The translations under genes were made by a program, and so were the position numbers. This document shows positions 46,075 through 55,306 of a stretch of 64,000 bases of DNA, piece after piece. Source of the stretch: Duganella sacchari. GTDB taxonomy: Bacteria; Pseudomonadota; Gammaproteobacteria; Burkholderiales; Burkholderiaceae_D. Each line of letters starts with the position of its first letter. Positions within the stretch are counted from its first letter, which is position 1. The stretch is from positions 62,001 through 126,000 of the forward strand of contig NZ_FRCX01000015.1 of NCBI RefSeq assembly GCF_900143065.1, written 5' to 3'. A model generated the notes under the pieces. That model was not told the origin of the DNA. It ran no database searches and worked only from the letters and a program-made list of their open reading frames with translations.

Positions 46075-47195
46075 GCGCGCACTCCGGTGCGTAGTTCCCG
46101 GCTATGCCGCTGAATGCTCATCAGGATGCCGCCGCCCAGGCCCAGCGTCATCAGCGCCGTGCCGCCGTAGCTCATGAATGGCAGCGGCACACCGACCACC
46201 GGCACAATGCCGCTGACCATGGCCATGTTGACGAAAGCGTAGGTAAAATAAATCATGGTGATGGCGCCGGCCAGCAGGCGCGTGAACAGTGTCGGCGCAT
46301 TCAGCGTGATACTCAGGCCACGCCAGATCAGCAGCAGATACAGCGCCATCAGCACCAGGTTGCCGGCCAGGCCAAACTCCTCGGAGAACACGGCAAAGAT
46401 AAAGTCGGTGGTGCGCTCCGGGATGAACTCCAGGTGGGCCTGTGTGCCGTGCGTCCAGCCTTTGCCCGTCACGCCGCCAGAGCCAATGGCGATCATCGAC
46501 TGGATAATGTGGAAGCCCTTACCCAGCGGGTCGTGGTAAGGATCGATCAGCGTCAGCACGCGGTCGCGCTGGTAGTCGTGCATGAAGCTCCACAGCACCG
46601 GCAGGCCAGCGGCGCCGGTCGCCACCAGTGCGCCCAGCGCTTTCCAGGACAGGCCGCCAAGGAAGATCACACAGGCGCCGGCCGCAGTCACCAGCATGGC
46701 GGTGCCCAGGTCCGGCTGGCGCGCGATCAGGCCGGCCGGTATCGCCAGCAGCACCGCCGCTATCGCATACGACTGCCAGCGGATATGTCCCTGCTCGCGC
46801 TGGAAGAACCACGCCAGCATGAGCGGCATGGCAATCTTCATTAATTCGGATGGCTGGATCTGCGTGCCGATATATAGCCAGCGGCGCGAGCCGCCCTTGA
46901 TGATGCCGAACAGCGCCACCGCCACCAGCAATGCCACGCCCGCCATATACACCGGCACCGCCAGCCGCATCATCGTCTGGGGCGAGATATTCGCGACAAA
47001 CCACATCACCAGCACGGCCGCCGCGATGTTACGCATCTGGTCCCACACCTTGCCGGGAATGGCGATGCCGGCCGAGTACAGCGTGACCAGGCCGACCGAC
47101 AGCAGGGCTGCAATGATGAGCGCCAGCGGCGCGTCAAACACCATCACATGGGGGCGCAGCCGCTGCCACCATGTGCGTCCTTGCGCAAGGCCCAT
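46071..47195 (-). CDS. rodA: RodA peptidoglycan glycosyltransferase, second copy
   Basis: A 374-residue SEDS protein with about ten membrane helices. It polymerises lipid II with its partner PBP2. Family segments are present: GGSRRWLYIGTQIQPSELMK, RQPDLGTAML and the C-terminal PVVGVPLPFMSYGGTALMT. Its start overlaps the stop of the upstream rodA copy as ATGA and its end overlaps the mrdA at 44155 in the same way. The two RodA proteins are similar throughout. Confidence 0.95.
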   Translation of the reverse strand: MGLAQGRTWWQRLRPHVMVFDAPLALIIAALLSVGLVTLYSAGIAIPGKVWDQMRNIAAAVLVMWFVANISPQTMMRLAVPVYMAGVALLVAVALFGIIKGGSRRWLYIGTQIQPSELMKIAMPLMLAWFFQREQGHIRWQSYAIAAVLLAIPAGLIARQPDLGTAMLVTAAGACVIFLGGLSWKALGALVATGAAGLPVLWSFMHDYQRDRVLTLIDPYHDPLGKGFHIIQSMIAIGSGGVTGKGWTHGTQAHLEFIPERTTDFIFAVFSEEFGLAGNLVLMALYLLLIWRGLSITLNAPTLFTRLLAGAITMIYFTYAFVNMAMVSGIVPVVGVPLPFMSYGGTALMTLGLGGGILMSIQRHSRELRTGVRA

Positions 47196-48307
47196 CAGGT
47201 CTGCACCAGCTTGCGATGGCGTTGTATGCTCATCAGGATGCCGGCGCCCAGGCCCAGCGTCAGCAGCGCCGTGCCGCCATAGCTCATGAACGGCAACGGC
47301 ACGCCTACCACCGGCAGGATGCCGCTCACCATGCCCATGTTGACGAAGGCGTAGGTGAAGTAGATCATGGTCACGGCGCCAGCCAGCAGGCGGGTGAAGA
47401 AGTTAGGGGCATTCCCGGCGATCATCAGGCCACGGCCAATCAGCATCAGGTACAGCACCATCAGGATCAGATTGCCGACCAGGCCAAATTCCTCCGAGTA
47501 GACGGCGAAGATAAAGTCGGTGGTGCGTTCAGGGATGAATTCCAGGTGGGCCTGGGTGCCATGCGTCCAGCCCTTGCCTGTCACGCCGCCGGAACCGACC
47601 GCGATGGTGGACTGGATGATGTGGAAGCCCTTGCCCAGCGGGTCAGTGGTTGGATCGATCAGCGTCATCACGCGTTCGCGCTGGTAGTCGTGCAGCACCG
47701 ACCAGATGATGGGCAGCGCCGCCGCGCCGGCGACAAACAAGCCCACCAGCGCCTTCCACGACAGCCCCGCCAGGAAGATCACGCAAAAGCCCGCAGCCAC
47801 CACCAGCAGCGCCGTTCCCAGGTCGGGCTGGCGCACGATCAGGCCGACCGGCACCACCAGCAACAGCACCGCAATCGCGTATGACTGCCAGGTCAGATGG
47901 CCGGAACGGCTCTGGAAGTACCAAGCCAGCATCAGCGGCATGACGATTTTCATGAACTCCGACGGCTGTATGTCGATCCCCACGTGCAGCCAGCGCCGCG
48001 CGCCCAGCTTGATGGTGCCGAACAGCGCTACGCACACCAGCAGAAACACCCCGATTGCATAAGCCGGAACGGCAATCCGCATCATCATCTGCGGCGAGAT
48101 ATTCGCCACCACCCACATGATGAAGAAGGACAGGAAGATATTGCGCACCTGGTCTTCCATCTTGCCTGGAATGCCGATGCTGGCCGAATACAGCGTAATC
48201 AAGCTCACCGTCAGCAGCATGATGATGATGGCGGTCAGCGGGCCGTCAAAGACGGTGAAATAGGGTCGCATGCGACGCCACAGCGAACGTCTTTCATGTA
48301 TGCGCAT
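47195..48307 (-). CDS. rodA: RodA peptidoglycan glycosyltransferase, first copy
   Basis: A 370-residue SEDS glycosyltransferase with the same segments (GARRWLHVGIDIQPSEFMK, RQPDLGTALL, PVVGVPLPFMSYGGTALLT). It follows the first mrdA after 12 bases. The catalytic Asp region (PERTTDFIFAVYSEEFGL) is intact in both copies. Differences from the neighbour are spread along the protein as in a long-standing paralogue. Confidence 0.95.
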   Translation of the reverse strand: MRIHERRSLWRRMRPYFTVFDGPLTAIIIMLLTVSLITLYSASIGIPGKMEDQVRNIFLSFFIMWVVANISPQMMMRIAVPAYAIGVFLLVCVALFGTIKLGARRWLHVGIDIQPSEFMKIVMPLMLAWYFQSRSGHLTWQSYAIAVLLLVVPVGLIVRQPDLGTALLVVAAGFCVIFLAGLSWKALVGLFVAGAAALPIIWSVLHDYQRERVMTLIDPTTDPLGKGFHIIQSTIAVGSGGVTGKGWTHGTQAHLEFIPERTTDFIFAVYSEEFGLVGNLILMVLYLMLIGRGLMIAGNAPNFFTRLLAGAVTMIYFTYAFVNMGMVSGILPVVGVPLPFMSYGGTALLTLGLGAGILMSIQRHRKLVQT

Positions 48308-48319
48308 GATGGGTGATCC

Positions 48320-50368
48320 TTATTGTTTCTTCCGTGCCGGCGCGCCCTGCTGCGGCACAGGCGTCGCGGCGGGGACGTTTGGCGCCACGGGCGCCGGTGC
48401 CGGCGCAGGTGCGCCCTGGCGCGCTTCCGCTGCCGCTTCGGCGGCGTCCGGATCTTCAATCGGCACCAGCTGCACCGCATCTTCCTTCGGCACCTTGGTG
48501 GTTTCCTTGTCGGCCGGGCGTTTGCCCAGCAGGTAGAAGTCCAGTGCCTTGCGGGCGATAGGGGCGGCAATTTCCGCCCCCCAGCCGGCGTTTTCCACCA
48601 CCATGGCGACCACGATCTTCGGCTTGTCGGCTGGCGCAAACGCGGTGTACAGCGCGTTGTCGCGCAGGCGCTCGGCCAGCGCCGACGCGTTGTACTTTTC
48701 GTTGGCCTTGATGCCCACCACCTGCGCCGTACCGGTCTTGCCGCCGGAGGTGTAGGCGGCATTGGCGAAGGCGCGGTAAGCGGTGCCGCCTGGCTCGCTG
48801 TTCACGCCCACCATGGCGCTCTTGATGATGTCGATGTTTTCCTGCTTGAGGGCGATGCGGTAGCTTTCACTCGGCACCGTCAGCTTGCGCGCGCGCGTGC
48901 CGCCGTCTTCGACGATCTTGACCAGGTGCGGCTTCATCACCACGCCGTTGTTGGCCAGGTTGGCCATGGCGTGGGCGATCTGCAGCGGTGTGTAGGAGTT
49001 GTAGCCGGAGCCGTTGGACACCGAGATGGTATCGCCGCCGACCCACCTGCCGGCATTGCCTTTGAAGCGCTTGCGCTTCCACTCTTTCGACGGCAGCACG
49101 CCGGTCTTTTCATTATCCAGGTCGATGCCGGTTTTTTCACCGAAGCCGAAAGGCCGCATGAAGTCCGTGATCGAGTCGATCCCCATGTCGTTGCCAAGCT
49201 GGTAGTAGTAGGTATTGCAGGACACGATGATGGAACGGCGCAGATCGACGTTGCCGTGGCCACCGACTTTATCGTCGCGGAACTTGTGGCCGCCCAAATA
49301 GAAGAAGCCCGGATCGGGATACGCCGTCGCCGGATTGCGCTTGCCCAGTTCCAGCGCCGCCAGTGCCATGAAGGGCTTGAAGGTGGAACCCGGCGCATAA
49401 GTGCCGGACAGCGGACGGTTAATCATCGGCCGGTCCAGCGAGGTATTCAGTTCGCTCCAGCTTTGCGCATCGATGCCGTCCACGAACAGGTTGGGATCGT
49501 AGCCTGGGCGCGACACGTAGGCAAGGATGTCGCCCGTTTCCGGCTCGATCGCGACAAACGCGCCGCGCCATTCGCCAAAGGCTTCTTCCACCACCTTTTG
49601 CAGCTCGATGTCGATTGACAGGATCAGGTTATTGCCTGGTGTGGCGGGGGTACGCGACAGCGTGCGGATGGCGCGGCCACCGGCCGACACTTCCACTTCC
49701 TCGTAGCCGGTCTGGCCATGCAGCTGCTTCTCGTAGCTCTTCTCCAGGCCTTCCTTGCCGACATGGTCGGTGCCTTTGTAATTCGGGCCGTCGTCGGTCG
49801 CCTCGATCGCCTTGACTTCGGACTGGTTGATGCGGCCGATGTAGCCGATCACGTGCGACGCCGTTTCGCCCAGCGGATACTGGCGGAACAAACGCGCCTG
49901 CACCTCTACGCCAGGGAAGCGGAAACGCTGCGCGCTGAAACGCGCCACCTCTTCATCGGTCAGGCGCGTACGCAGCGGCACGCTTTCAAATCCTTTGGAC
50001 TCTTCCAGCAGTTTCTTGAAGCGCTTGCGGTCTTTGATATCGACGCTGATCAGTTTGGACAACTCATCGATCGCCTCATCCAGCGTGGTATTCAGCTTGG
50101 ATGGTGTGATTTCCAGCGTAAAGGCCGAGTAGTTACGCGCCAGGACCACGCCGTTGCGGTCCAGAATCAGGCCGCGGTTCGGCACGATGGGAACCACGGC
50201 GATGCGGTTCTCTTCCGCCTTCACCGCGAAGTCACTGTACTTCATCACCTGCAGCCAGATGAAACGCAGCAGCAGCAAGGCGAAACAGAAAAACACCATC
50301 CCACCCAGCACCGTCAGGCGCAGGCGGAACTGCTGCAGTTCGCGCTGGTTGTCCTTAATCTCAGTCAT
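48320..50368 (-). CDS. mrdA: Penicillin-binding protein 2, first copy in the operon
   Basis: A 682-residue class B PBP. The membrane anchor, pedestal (NRIAVVPIVPNRGLILDRNG) and transpeptidase motifs are present: Ser328 in GSTFK at the same residue number as in the other copy, SCN and KTGT. The C-terminal tail is about 40 residues longer than in the second copy and rich in Ala, Pro and Gln. It follows mreD by 15 bases, the canonical mreBCD-mrdA-rodA order. Confidence 0.96.
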   Translation of the reverse strand: MTEIKDNQRELQQFRLRLTVLGGMVFFCFALLLLRFIWLQVMKYSDFAVKAEENRIAVVPIVPNRGLILDRNGVVLARNYSAFTLEITPSKLNTTLDEAIDELSKLISVDIKDRKRFKKLLEESKGFESVPLRTRLTDEEVARFSAQRFRFPGVEVQARLFRQYPLGETASHVIGYIGRINQSEVKAIEATDDGPNYKGTDHVGKEGLEKSYEKQLHGQTGYEEVEVSAGGRAIRTLSRTPATPGNNLILSIDIELQKVVEEAFGEWRGAFVAIEPETGDILAYVSRPGYDPNLFVDGIDAQSWSELNTSLDRPMINRPLSGTYAPGSTFKPFMALAALELGKRNPATAYPDPGFFYLGGHKFRDDKVGGHGNVDLRRSIIVSCNTYYYQLGNDMGIDSITDFMRPFGFGEKTGIDLDNEKTGVLPSKEWKRKRFKGNAGRWVGGDTISVSNGSGYNSYTPLQIAHAMANLANNGVVMKPHLVKIVEDGGTRARKLTVPSESYRIALKQENIDIIKSAMVGVNSEPGGTAYRAFANAAYTSGGKTGTAQVVGIKANEKYNASALAERLRDNALYTAFAPADKPKIVVAMVVENAGWGAEIAAPIARKALDFYLLGKRPADKETTKVPKEDAVQLVPIEDPDAAEAAAEARQGAPAPAPAPVAPNVPAATPVPQQGAPARKKQ

Positions 50369-50383
50369 GCTGGCGGAGTGGCG

Positions 50384-50896
50384 TCAGATCGGTCGGGTGT
50401 GGTCGCGGTCCACCGCGCGGCGCTGGGGCGCCAGCAACAGCCAGGTGATCAGCGGCCACAGTAACGCGGCAGCCACGCTCTCAATAAAGTAGAACCAGCC
50501 GGGGAATTTGCCGGACACGAAAAAGCGCACGATAAACTGCGCCGACTGCGCCATCAACAGCAGCGGGAAGACGTGCATGGCCTGGGTCCAGATCGGGAAC
50601 CACAGCATCCGGCGATGCAGCATGATGGCGAAGTACGACAGCAGGGTGTATGCCAGCGCATTCTCGCCCAGCAGCGTGGAATCGTGAACATCCATGAGCA
50701 GGCCCAGAACAAAGGCAGTGCCGATGCCGACCTTGCGCGGCTGGTGCACACCCCAGAATACCAGCAGCAGCGCGACAAAATCCGGCACGCCGATGAAGTG
50801 GCCCCAGGGCAGAAGATTAAACAGGAAGGCGCACAGCAGGCTGAATGCGATGAACAGCGGGCTGACCGGCAGCAGAATATAGTGAGGACGGTTCAT
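50384..50896 (-). CDS. mreD: Rod shape-determining protein MreD
   Basis: A 170-residue protein with five predicted membrane helices, of the size and place of MreD, which links MreC/MreB to the wall synthases. The segment GLLMDVHDSTLLGENALAYT is typical of the family. It overlaps mreC by four bases. Confidence 0.94.
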   Translation of the reverse strand: MNRPHYILLPVSPLFIAFSLLCAFLFNLLPWGHFIGVPDFVALLLVFWGVHQPRKVGIGTAFVLGLLMDVHDSTLLGENALAYTLLSYFAIMLHRRMLWFPIWTQAMHVFPLLLMAQSAQFIVRFFVSGKFPGWFYFIESVAAALLWPLITWLLLAPQRRAVDRDHTRPI

Positions 50897-52014
50897 CGGG
50901 CCGGCTCCTTGGGTTTGTTGGCGGCCGGCGCCTGGGCGGCGGGTACCGCTGGCGTGGCGGCTGCATTCGGCGTGGCGGCCGGCGTCGTGCCCGGCGTGGC
51001 GGCCGTTGCGGCGGCAGCCGGCGCCGGCTTGGGCATCACTGGTATCAGTCCCGGCGCACCGGTTGGCGCAGCGGCAGGCTGGCCTTCCGCGCCCTCTTTC
51101 GGCACGTCCTTGATCGGCGCCATCTTGTTATTGTGCTTGCGCAGCGCGCGCGGTTCTTCCTCCGGCGGACGTGCCGGCATCTCCGGCGTCGACATCAGAA
51201 TCAGCAGCTGCGTGTTGTTGGTGATGCCGGCCAGCGGCTGGCAGATCACACCGCCGAACGAACCACCGGCACTGTTTTCCACCTGGCTGACGCGCGCCAC
51301 CGCCAGGCCGGCCGGATACACGCCGTCCAGGCCAGAGGTGACCACAATATCGCCCACCTGGATATCCGCATTCGGCGCTGTAAAGCGCAGTTCCAGATTA
51401 CCGGACTTGCCGCGGCCATACGCCACGCTGCGCAAGCCATTGCGCAGCAGCTGCACCGGAATCGCCTGCTCCTTGTCGGACAGCAGCGTCACCTCGGAGG
51501 TGAACGGGAACACGCGCGTGACCTGACCGACCACGCCCTGGTTGTCGATCACCGGCAAACCCAGCGCCACGTCATTGCGGGTGCCGCGGTCGAGAATGAT
51601 TTTACGGCTGTTGAAATCGCGGGCGTCATACAGCACCTCGGCCAGCATGGACTTGACCGGCAATTGCTGGCGCGCGTCGAACAGGCGGCGCAGCTGCGCA
51701 TTTTCTGCGGACTGGAGCTGCGCCTGCTGCAAAGCCTGCGAATTGAGTATCTGCTGACGCTTCAACTCCCGCACCTGCTTTTCCAGCGACGACAACGTGG
51801 AGAAATAATCACCGGCGCCATAAATGGCGTCGCGCGGCAGCAAGGCCGCCATTTGCAGCGGGTACAGTACGGTGGCAGCCGCCGTACGCACCAATGGCAG
51901 GATACGCATGTGCGAGTCGACCAGCAGCAGCACGATCGATATGCACGCGAACACCATCATCTTGACCCGGGCCGAAGCGCCTTGCTTGAAAAGTGGCGGA
52001 GGACTGTATTCCAT
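50893..52014 (-). CDS. mreC: Rod shape-determining protein MreC
   Basis: A 373-residue protein: one membrane helix near the N-terminus, a coiled coil (about 65-110, LEKQVRELKRQQILNSQ), the beta-barrel domain (VIDNQGVVGQVTRVFPFTSE, VVTSGLDGVYPAGL) and a C-terminal tail of about 85 residues rich in Ala, Pro and Thr, probably disordered. The ATG at 52014 is chosen over the TTG three codons upstream. MreC activates PBP2 in the elongation complex. Confidence 0.96.
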   Translation of the reverse strand: MEYSPPPLFKQGASARVKMMVFACISIVLLLVDSHMRILPLVRTAAATVLYPLQMAALLPRDAIYGAGDYFSTLSSLEKQVRELKRQQILNSQALQQAQLQSAENAQLRRLFDARQQLPVKSMLAEVLYDARDFNSRKIILDRGTRNDVALGLPVIDNQGVVGQVTRVFPFTSEVTLLSDKEQAIPVQLLRNGLRSVAYGRGKSGNLELRFTAPNADIQVGDIVVTSGLDGVYPAGLAVARVSQVENSAGGSFGGVICQPLAGITNNTQLLILMSTPEMPARPPEEEPRALRKHNNKMAPIKDVPKEGAEGQPAAAPTGAPGLIPVMPKPAPAAAATAATPGTTPAATPNAAATPAVPAAQAPAANKPKEPAR

Positions 52015-52072
52015 GACTTCCAATAATCCGGCGCTCGCGCGCCATCGAGACTGTCAACTCACCCTAAAGCAC

Positions 52073-52096
52073 CGGGGCCGCTATTTGGCGGCCCCG
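52073..52096. other. Stable hairpin between mreB and mreC
   Basis: CGGGGCCGC (52073-52081) and GCGGCCCCG (52088-52096) form a perfect 9-bp GC-rich stem with a six-base loop in the 93-base mreB-mreC gap. The T tract lies on the plus-strand side, so for mreB transcripts it is a stem without a U tail and may be a processing or RNA-stability element. Confidence 0.55.
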
Positions 52097-52107
52097 TTTT
52101 TGTCAGA

Positions 52108-53151
52108 TCACTCGTAGGAGAAGATCGAACCCAGTTGGTCCATCCGCTCCAGCGCCATGCCGGAGCCACGTACCACGCAGGTCAGCGGATCTTCCGCCAC
52201 CAGCACCGGCAGGCCGGTTTCTTCCATCAGCAGACGATCCAGGTCGCGCAGCAGTGCGCCACCGCCGGTCAGCATCATGCCTTTTTCGGCGATGTCGGCG
52301 CCCAGCTCTGGCGGGGTCTGTTCCAGCGCGTTCTTCACGGCCGAGACGATGTTGTTGAGCGGGTCGGTCAGCGCTTCCAGGATTTCGTTCGAGGAGATGG
52401 TGAACGAACGCGGAATACCTTCCGACAGGTTGCGGCCCTTGACTTCCATTTCCTTGACTTCGGAGCCAGGGAAGGCGGAGCCGATGGCTTTCTTGATGGC
52501 TTCAGCGGTCTGTTCGCCGATCAGCATGCCGTAGTTGCGGCGGATGTAGTTGACGATCGCTTCATCGAACTTGTCGCCACCCACGCGTACCGAACCTTTG
52601 TACACCATGCCGCCCAGCGAGATGATGCCCACCTCGGTGGTACCGCCGCCGATGTCCACCACCATCGAGCCGGTTGCATCCGACACTGGCAGGCCGGCGC
52701 CGATGGCTGCTGCCATCGGTTCTTCGATCAGGTACACCTGCGACGCGCCGGCGCCCAGTGCCGATTCACGGATCGCACGGCGTTCCACCTGGGTCGAGCC
52801 GCAAGGGACGCAAATGATGATGCGTGGCGAAGGACGGAAGAATTTGGAGTCGTGCACCATGCGGATGAACTGCTTCAGCATCTGCTCGGTGACGGTGAAG
52901 TCGGCGATCACGCCGTCTTTCATCGGGCGAATCGCTTCGATATTGCCAGGTACTTTACCCAGCATCTGCTTTGCTTCCTTACCAACTGCCTGAATCGTCT
53001 TCTTGCCATTTGGGCCGCCTTCCTGGCGGATGGCGACGACCGACGGTTCATCAAGGACGATGCCTTGGCCGCGAACATAGATCAGGGTGTTGGCCGTGCC
53101 CAGGTCGATGGCCAGATCAGAGGAAATGTAACGACGTAAAAAACCAAACAT
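52108..53151 (-). CDS. mreB: Rod shape-determining actin homologue MreB
   Basis: A 347-residue actin-fold protein, the filament that guides lateral wall growth. It has the phosphate-1 loop (DLAIDLGTANTLIY), phosphate-2 loop (VVDIGGGTTEVGIISLGG) and adenosine motif (MLTGGGALLRDLDRLL). The ATG at 53151 (MFGFLRRYISSDLA) is the family start; the upstream open frame is ignored. It heads the leftward cell-shape operon and is divergent from gatC. Confidence 0.98.
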   Translation of the reverse strand: MFGFLRRYISSDLAIDLGTANTLIYVRGQGIVLDEPSVVAIRQEGGPNGKKTIQAVGKEAKQMLGKVPGNIEAIRPMKDGVIADFTVTEQMLKQFIRMVHDSKFFRPSPRIIICVPCGSTQVERRAIRESALGAGASQVYLIEEPMAAAIGAGLPVSDATGSMVVDIGGGTTEVGIISLGGMVYKGSVRVGGDKFDEAIVNYIRRNYGMLIGEQTAEAIKKAIGSAFPGSEVKEMEVKGRNLSEGIPRSFTISSNEILEALTDPLNNIVSAVKNALEQTPPELGADIAEKGMMLTGGGALLRDLDRLLMEETGLPVLVAEDPLTCVVRGSGMALERMDQLGSIFSYE

Positions 53152-53204
53152 TAAAGTGTCCCGTGGCGCTACTAGGTGTGCGCGTAAACCGTTGAGTGAA
53201 AAAT

Positions 53205-53232
53205 TCTGTCCGAATGCGTCTGTCCGAATGCG
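53205..53232. repeat. 14-bp perfect tandem repeat upstream of mreB
   Basis: TCTGTCCGAATGCG occurs twice in a row, at 53205-53218 and 53219-53232, 54 bases before the mreB start. It may be a duplicated regulator site or a chance duplication. Confidence 0.6.
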
Positions 53233-53334
53233 GCGGCAGCAATGATTCAGCGCCGACAACGCATCAACCCGCCATTCTACCTTATAATTTGGCTGCGATT
53301 TATCGAAAATCCACCCAAAAGTGTATAGCCTGAG

Positions 53335-53375
53335 GCCGCGATTTAAGCGGCATTCGTCGGGATTTGTAGACGAAT
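53335..53375 (+). promoter_or_regulatory. Two consecutive small hairpins in the gatC upstream region
   Basis: GCCGC (53335-53339) pairs with GCGGC (53347-53351), and directly after it ATTCGTC (53352-53358) pairs with GACGAAT (53369-53375). A run of six T follows at about 53390. A TATAAT at 53283-53288 could start a leader RNA that includes both, although no good -35 is seen. The 291-base gap holds nothing else I can name apart from the mreB repeat. Confidence 0.35.
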
Positions 53376-53442
53376 AGGCAGAAATTCAAGTTTTTTATCA
53401 ATATCACAATTAAACCTGCGCGGCCCGTCCGCGCCATACGCC

Positions 53443-53745
53443 ATGTCCCTGACCTTATCCGACGTAACCCGCATTGCCAAACTGGCCCAACTTGAGATGA
53501 GCGAGCAGCAGAGCGCCACGGCGCTGGAACAGCTGAATGGCATCTTTGCGCTGGCCGAACAGATGCAGGCGGTCGACACCGAAGGCGTCGCCCCGCTGAG
53601 CCACCCGCTGGCGGCGCACATGAATAACATCGCCCTGCGCCTGCGCGAAGACGTGGCCAGCGAACCGAATCGCCGCGAAGACTATCAAACCGTTGCACCA
53701 AAGACCCAGGACGGCCTGTACCTGGTGCCGAAAGTGATCGATTAA
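53443..53745 (+). CDS. gatC: Aspartyl/glutamyl-tRNA amidotransferase subunit C
   Basis: A 100-residue small subunit that wraps around GatA in the GatCAB complex. The family pattern is clear (LSDVTRIAKLAQLEMSEQQ, DTEGVAPLSHPLA, LREDV). GatCAB corrects misacylated Glu-tRNA-Gln or Asp-tRNA-Asn. It starts the rightward gat operon. Confidence 0.96.
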   Translation: MSLTLSDVTRIAKLAQLEMSEQQSATALEQLNGIFALAEQMQAVDTEGVAPLSHPLAAHMNNIALRLREDVASEPNRREDYQTVAPKTQDGLYLVPKVID

Positions 53746-53750
53746 TTGAC

Positions 53751-53768
53751 GCAATAGATGCAATAGAT
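53751..53768. repeat. 9-bp tandem repeat between gatC and gatA
   Basis: GCAATAGAT occurs twice in tandem at 53751-53759 and 53760-53768, followed by GCAA. It lies in the 82-base gatC-gatA gap. It has no evident function. Confidence 0.5.
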
Positions 53769-53827
53769 GCAACCGCGCTCACTGCGCCCTGCCCTTCGCA
53801 CCGATCACGAATCTGAATTGAAACGCC

Positions 53828-55300
53828 ATGCATACCAAAACCATTAAAGAGCTGTCCGCACTCCTGCAAAGCAAAGCGATTTCCGCCACCGACCTGGCCA
53901 AGCACTTCCTCGACCGTATCGAGCAAAGTGACCTGAATGCCTTCCTGCACGTGGACCGTGAGCTGACCCTGGCGCAAGCCGCCGAAGCGGACGCCCGCAT
54001 CGCGGACGGCACCGCCACGCCGCTGACCGGCGTGCCGATCGCGCACAAAGACATCTTCGTCACCAAAGGCTGGCGCTCCACCGCCGGCTCGAAAATGCTG
54101 GGCAACTACGTCAGTCCGTTTGACGCCACTGTCGTTGAGAAGTTCAACAAGGCCGGCATGGTCACGCTGGGCAAGCTGAATTGCGACGAATTCGCCATGG
54201 GTTCGGCCAATGAAAACTCGGCCTTCGGCGCGGTGAAAAATCCGTGGGATAAAACCGCCGTACCAGGCGGCTCCTCGGGCGGTTCCGCTGCGGCAGTTGC
54301 CGCGCGCCTGGCGCCCGCCGTCACCGGCACCGACACCGGCGGTTCGATCCGCCAGCCGGCATCGTTCTGCGGCATTACCGGCATCAAGCCAACCTATGGC
54401 CGCGTATCGCGCTTCGGCATGATCGCGTTTGCCTCGTCGCTGGACCAGGGCGGCCCGATGGCGCAGACCGCGGAAGACTGCGCGCTGCTGCTGAACGCCA
54501 TGGCCGGCTTCGATGAACGTGATTCGACCTCGCTGACGCCGGAACTGGGCGGCGTGGAAGAAGACTTCACGCGCGAACTGGGCCAGCCGCTGACCGGCCT
54601 GCGCATCGGCGTGCCAAAAGAGTACTTCGGCGAAGGCCTGGCGAAAGACGTGGAAGACGCCGTGCGCGCCGCGCTGGCCAAGTATGTTGAACTGGGCGCG
54701 ACCCTGGTCGACATCTCGCTGCCGAACACCAAGCTGTCGATCCCTGCCTACTACATGATCGCGCCGGCGGAAGCGTCGTCCAACCTGTCGCGCTTTGACG
54801 GCGTGCGTTACGGCTTCCGCGCAGAAGGCTACAAGGACCTGCAGGACATGTACCGCAAGACCCGCGACCAGGGCTTCGGCAATGAAGTGAAGCGCCGCAT
54901 CATGGTCGGTACCTATGTGCTGTGCCACGGCTACTACGACGCCTACTACCTGAAGGCGCAAAAGATCCGCCGCCTGATCGCGCAGGACTTCGAGAAAGTG
55001 CTGAATGGTCCGGACGCCGTGTGCGATGTCATCATGGGACCGGTCGCGCCGACCGTGGCCTGGGACCTGGGCGACAAGTCGGATGATCCGGTGGCCGCCT
55101 ACCTGGCCGACATCTACACGTTGTCGACCAGCCTGGCCGGCCTGCCTGGCATGTCGATCCCGGTCGGCTTCGGCGCCAAGAACCGCCCTGTGGGCCTGCA
55201 GATCATCGGCAAGCACTTCGGCGAAGCCAGGCTGCTGAACGTGGCGCACGCCTATCAGCAAGCCACCGACTGGCACACCCGCGCTCCGGCCGGCATCTAA
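53828..55300 (+). CDS. gatA: Aspartyl/glutamyl-tRNA amidotransferase subunit A
   Basis: A 490-residue amidase-signature enzyme that supplies ammonia from glutamine. The catalytic residues are visible: Lys74 in IAHKDIF, the serine of GGSSGGS (residues 147-153) and Ser172 in GTDTGGSIRQPA. Length and ends are normal for GatA. Confidence 0.97.
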   Translation: MHTKTIKELSALLQSKAISATDLAKHFLDRIEQSDLNAFLHVDRELTLAQAAEADARIADGTATPLTGVPIAHKDIFVTKGWRSTAGSKMLGNYVSPFDATVVEKFNKAGMVTLGKLNCDEFAMGSANENSAFGAVKNPWDKTAVPGGSSGGSAAAVAARLAPAVTGTDTGGSIRQPASFCGITGIKPTYGRVSRFGMIAFASSLDQGGPMAQTAEDCALLLNAMAGFDERDSTSLTPELGGVEEDFTRELGQPLTGLRIGVPKEYFGEGLAKDVEDAVRAALAKYVELGATLVDISLPNTKLSIPAYYMIAPAEASSNLSRFDGVRYGFRAEGYKDLQDMYRKTRDQGFGNEVKRRIMVGTYVLCHGYYDAYYLKAQKIRRLIAQDFEKVLNGPDAVCDVIMGPVAPTVAWDLGDKSDDPVAAYLADIYTLSTSLAGLPGMSIPVGFGAKNRPVGLQIIGKHFGEARLLNVAHAYQQATDWHTRAPAGI

Positions 55301-55306
55301 GAACAA

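Noticed and set aside
44155..50368. Assembly artefact as the cause of the doubled mrdA/rodA genes
   Set aside because: The copies differ at many scattered residues and in tail length, and the gene order is not that of a simple repeat, so collapsed or duplicated reads do not explain them.
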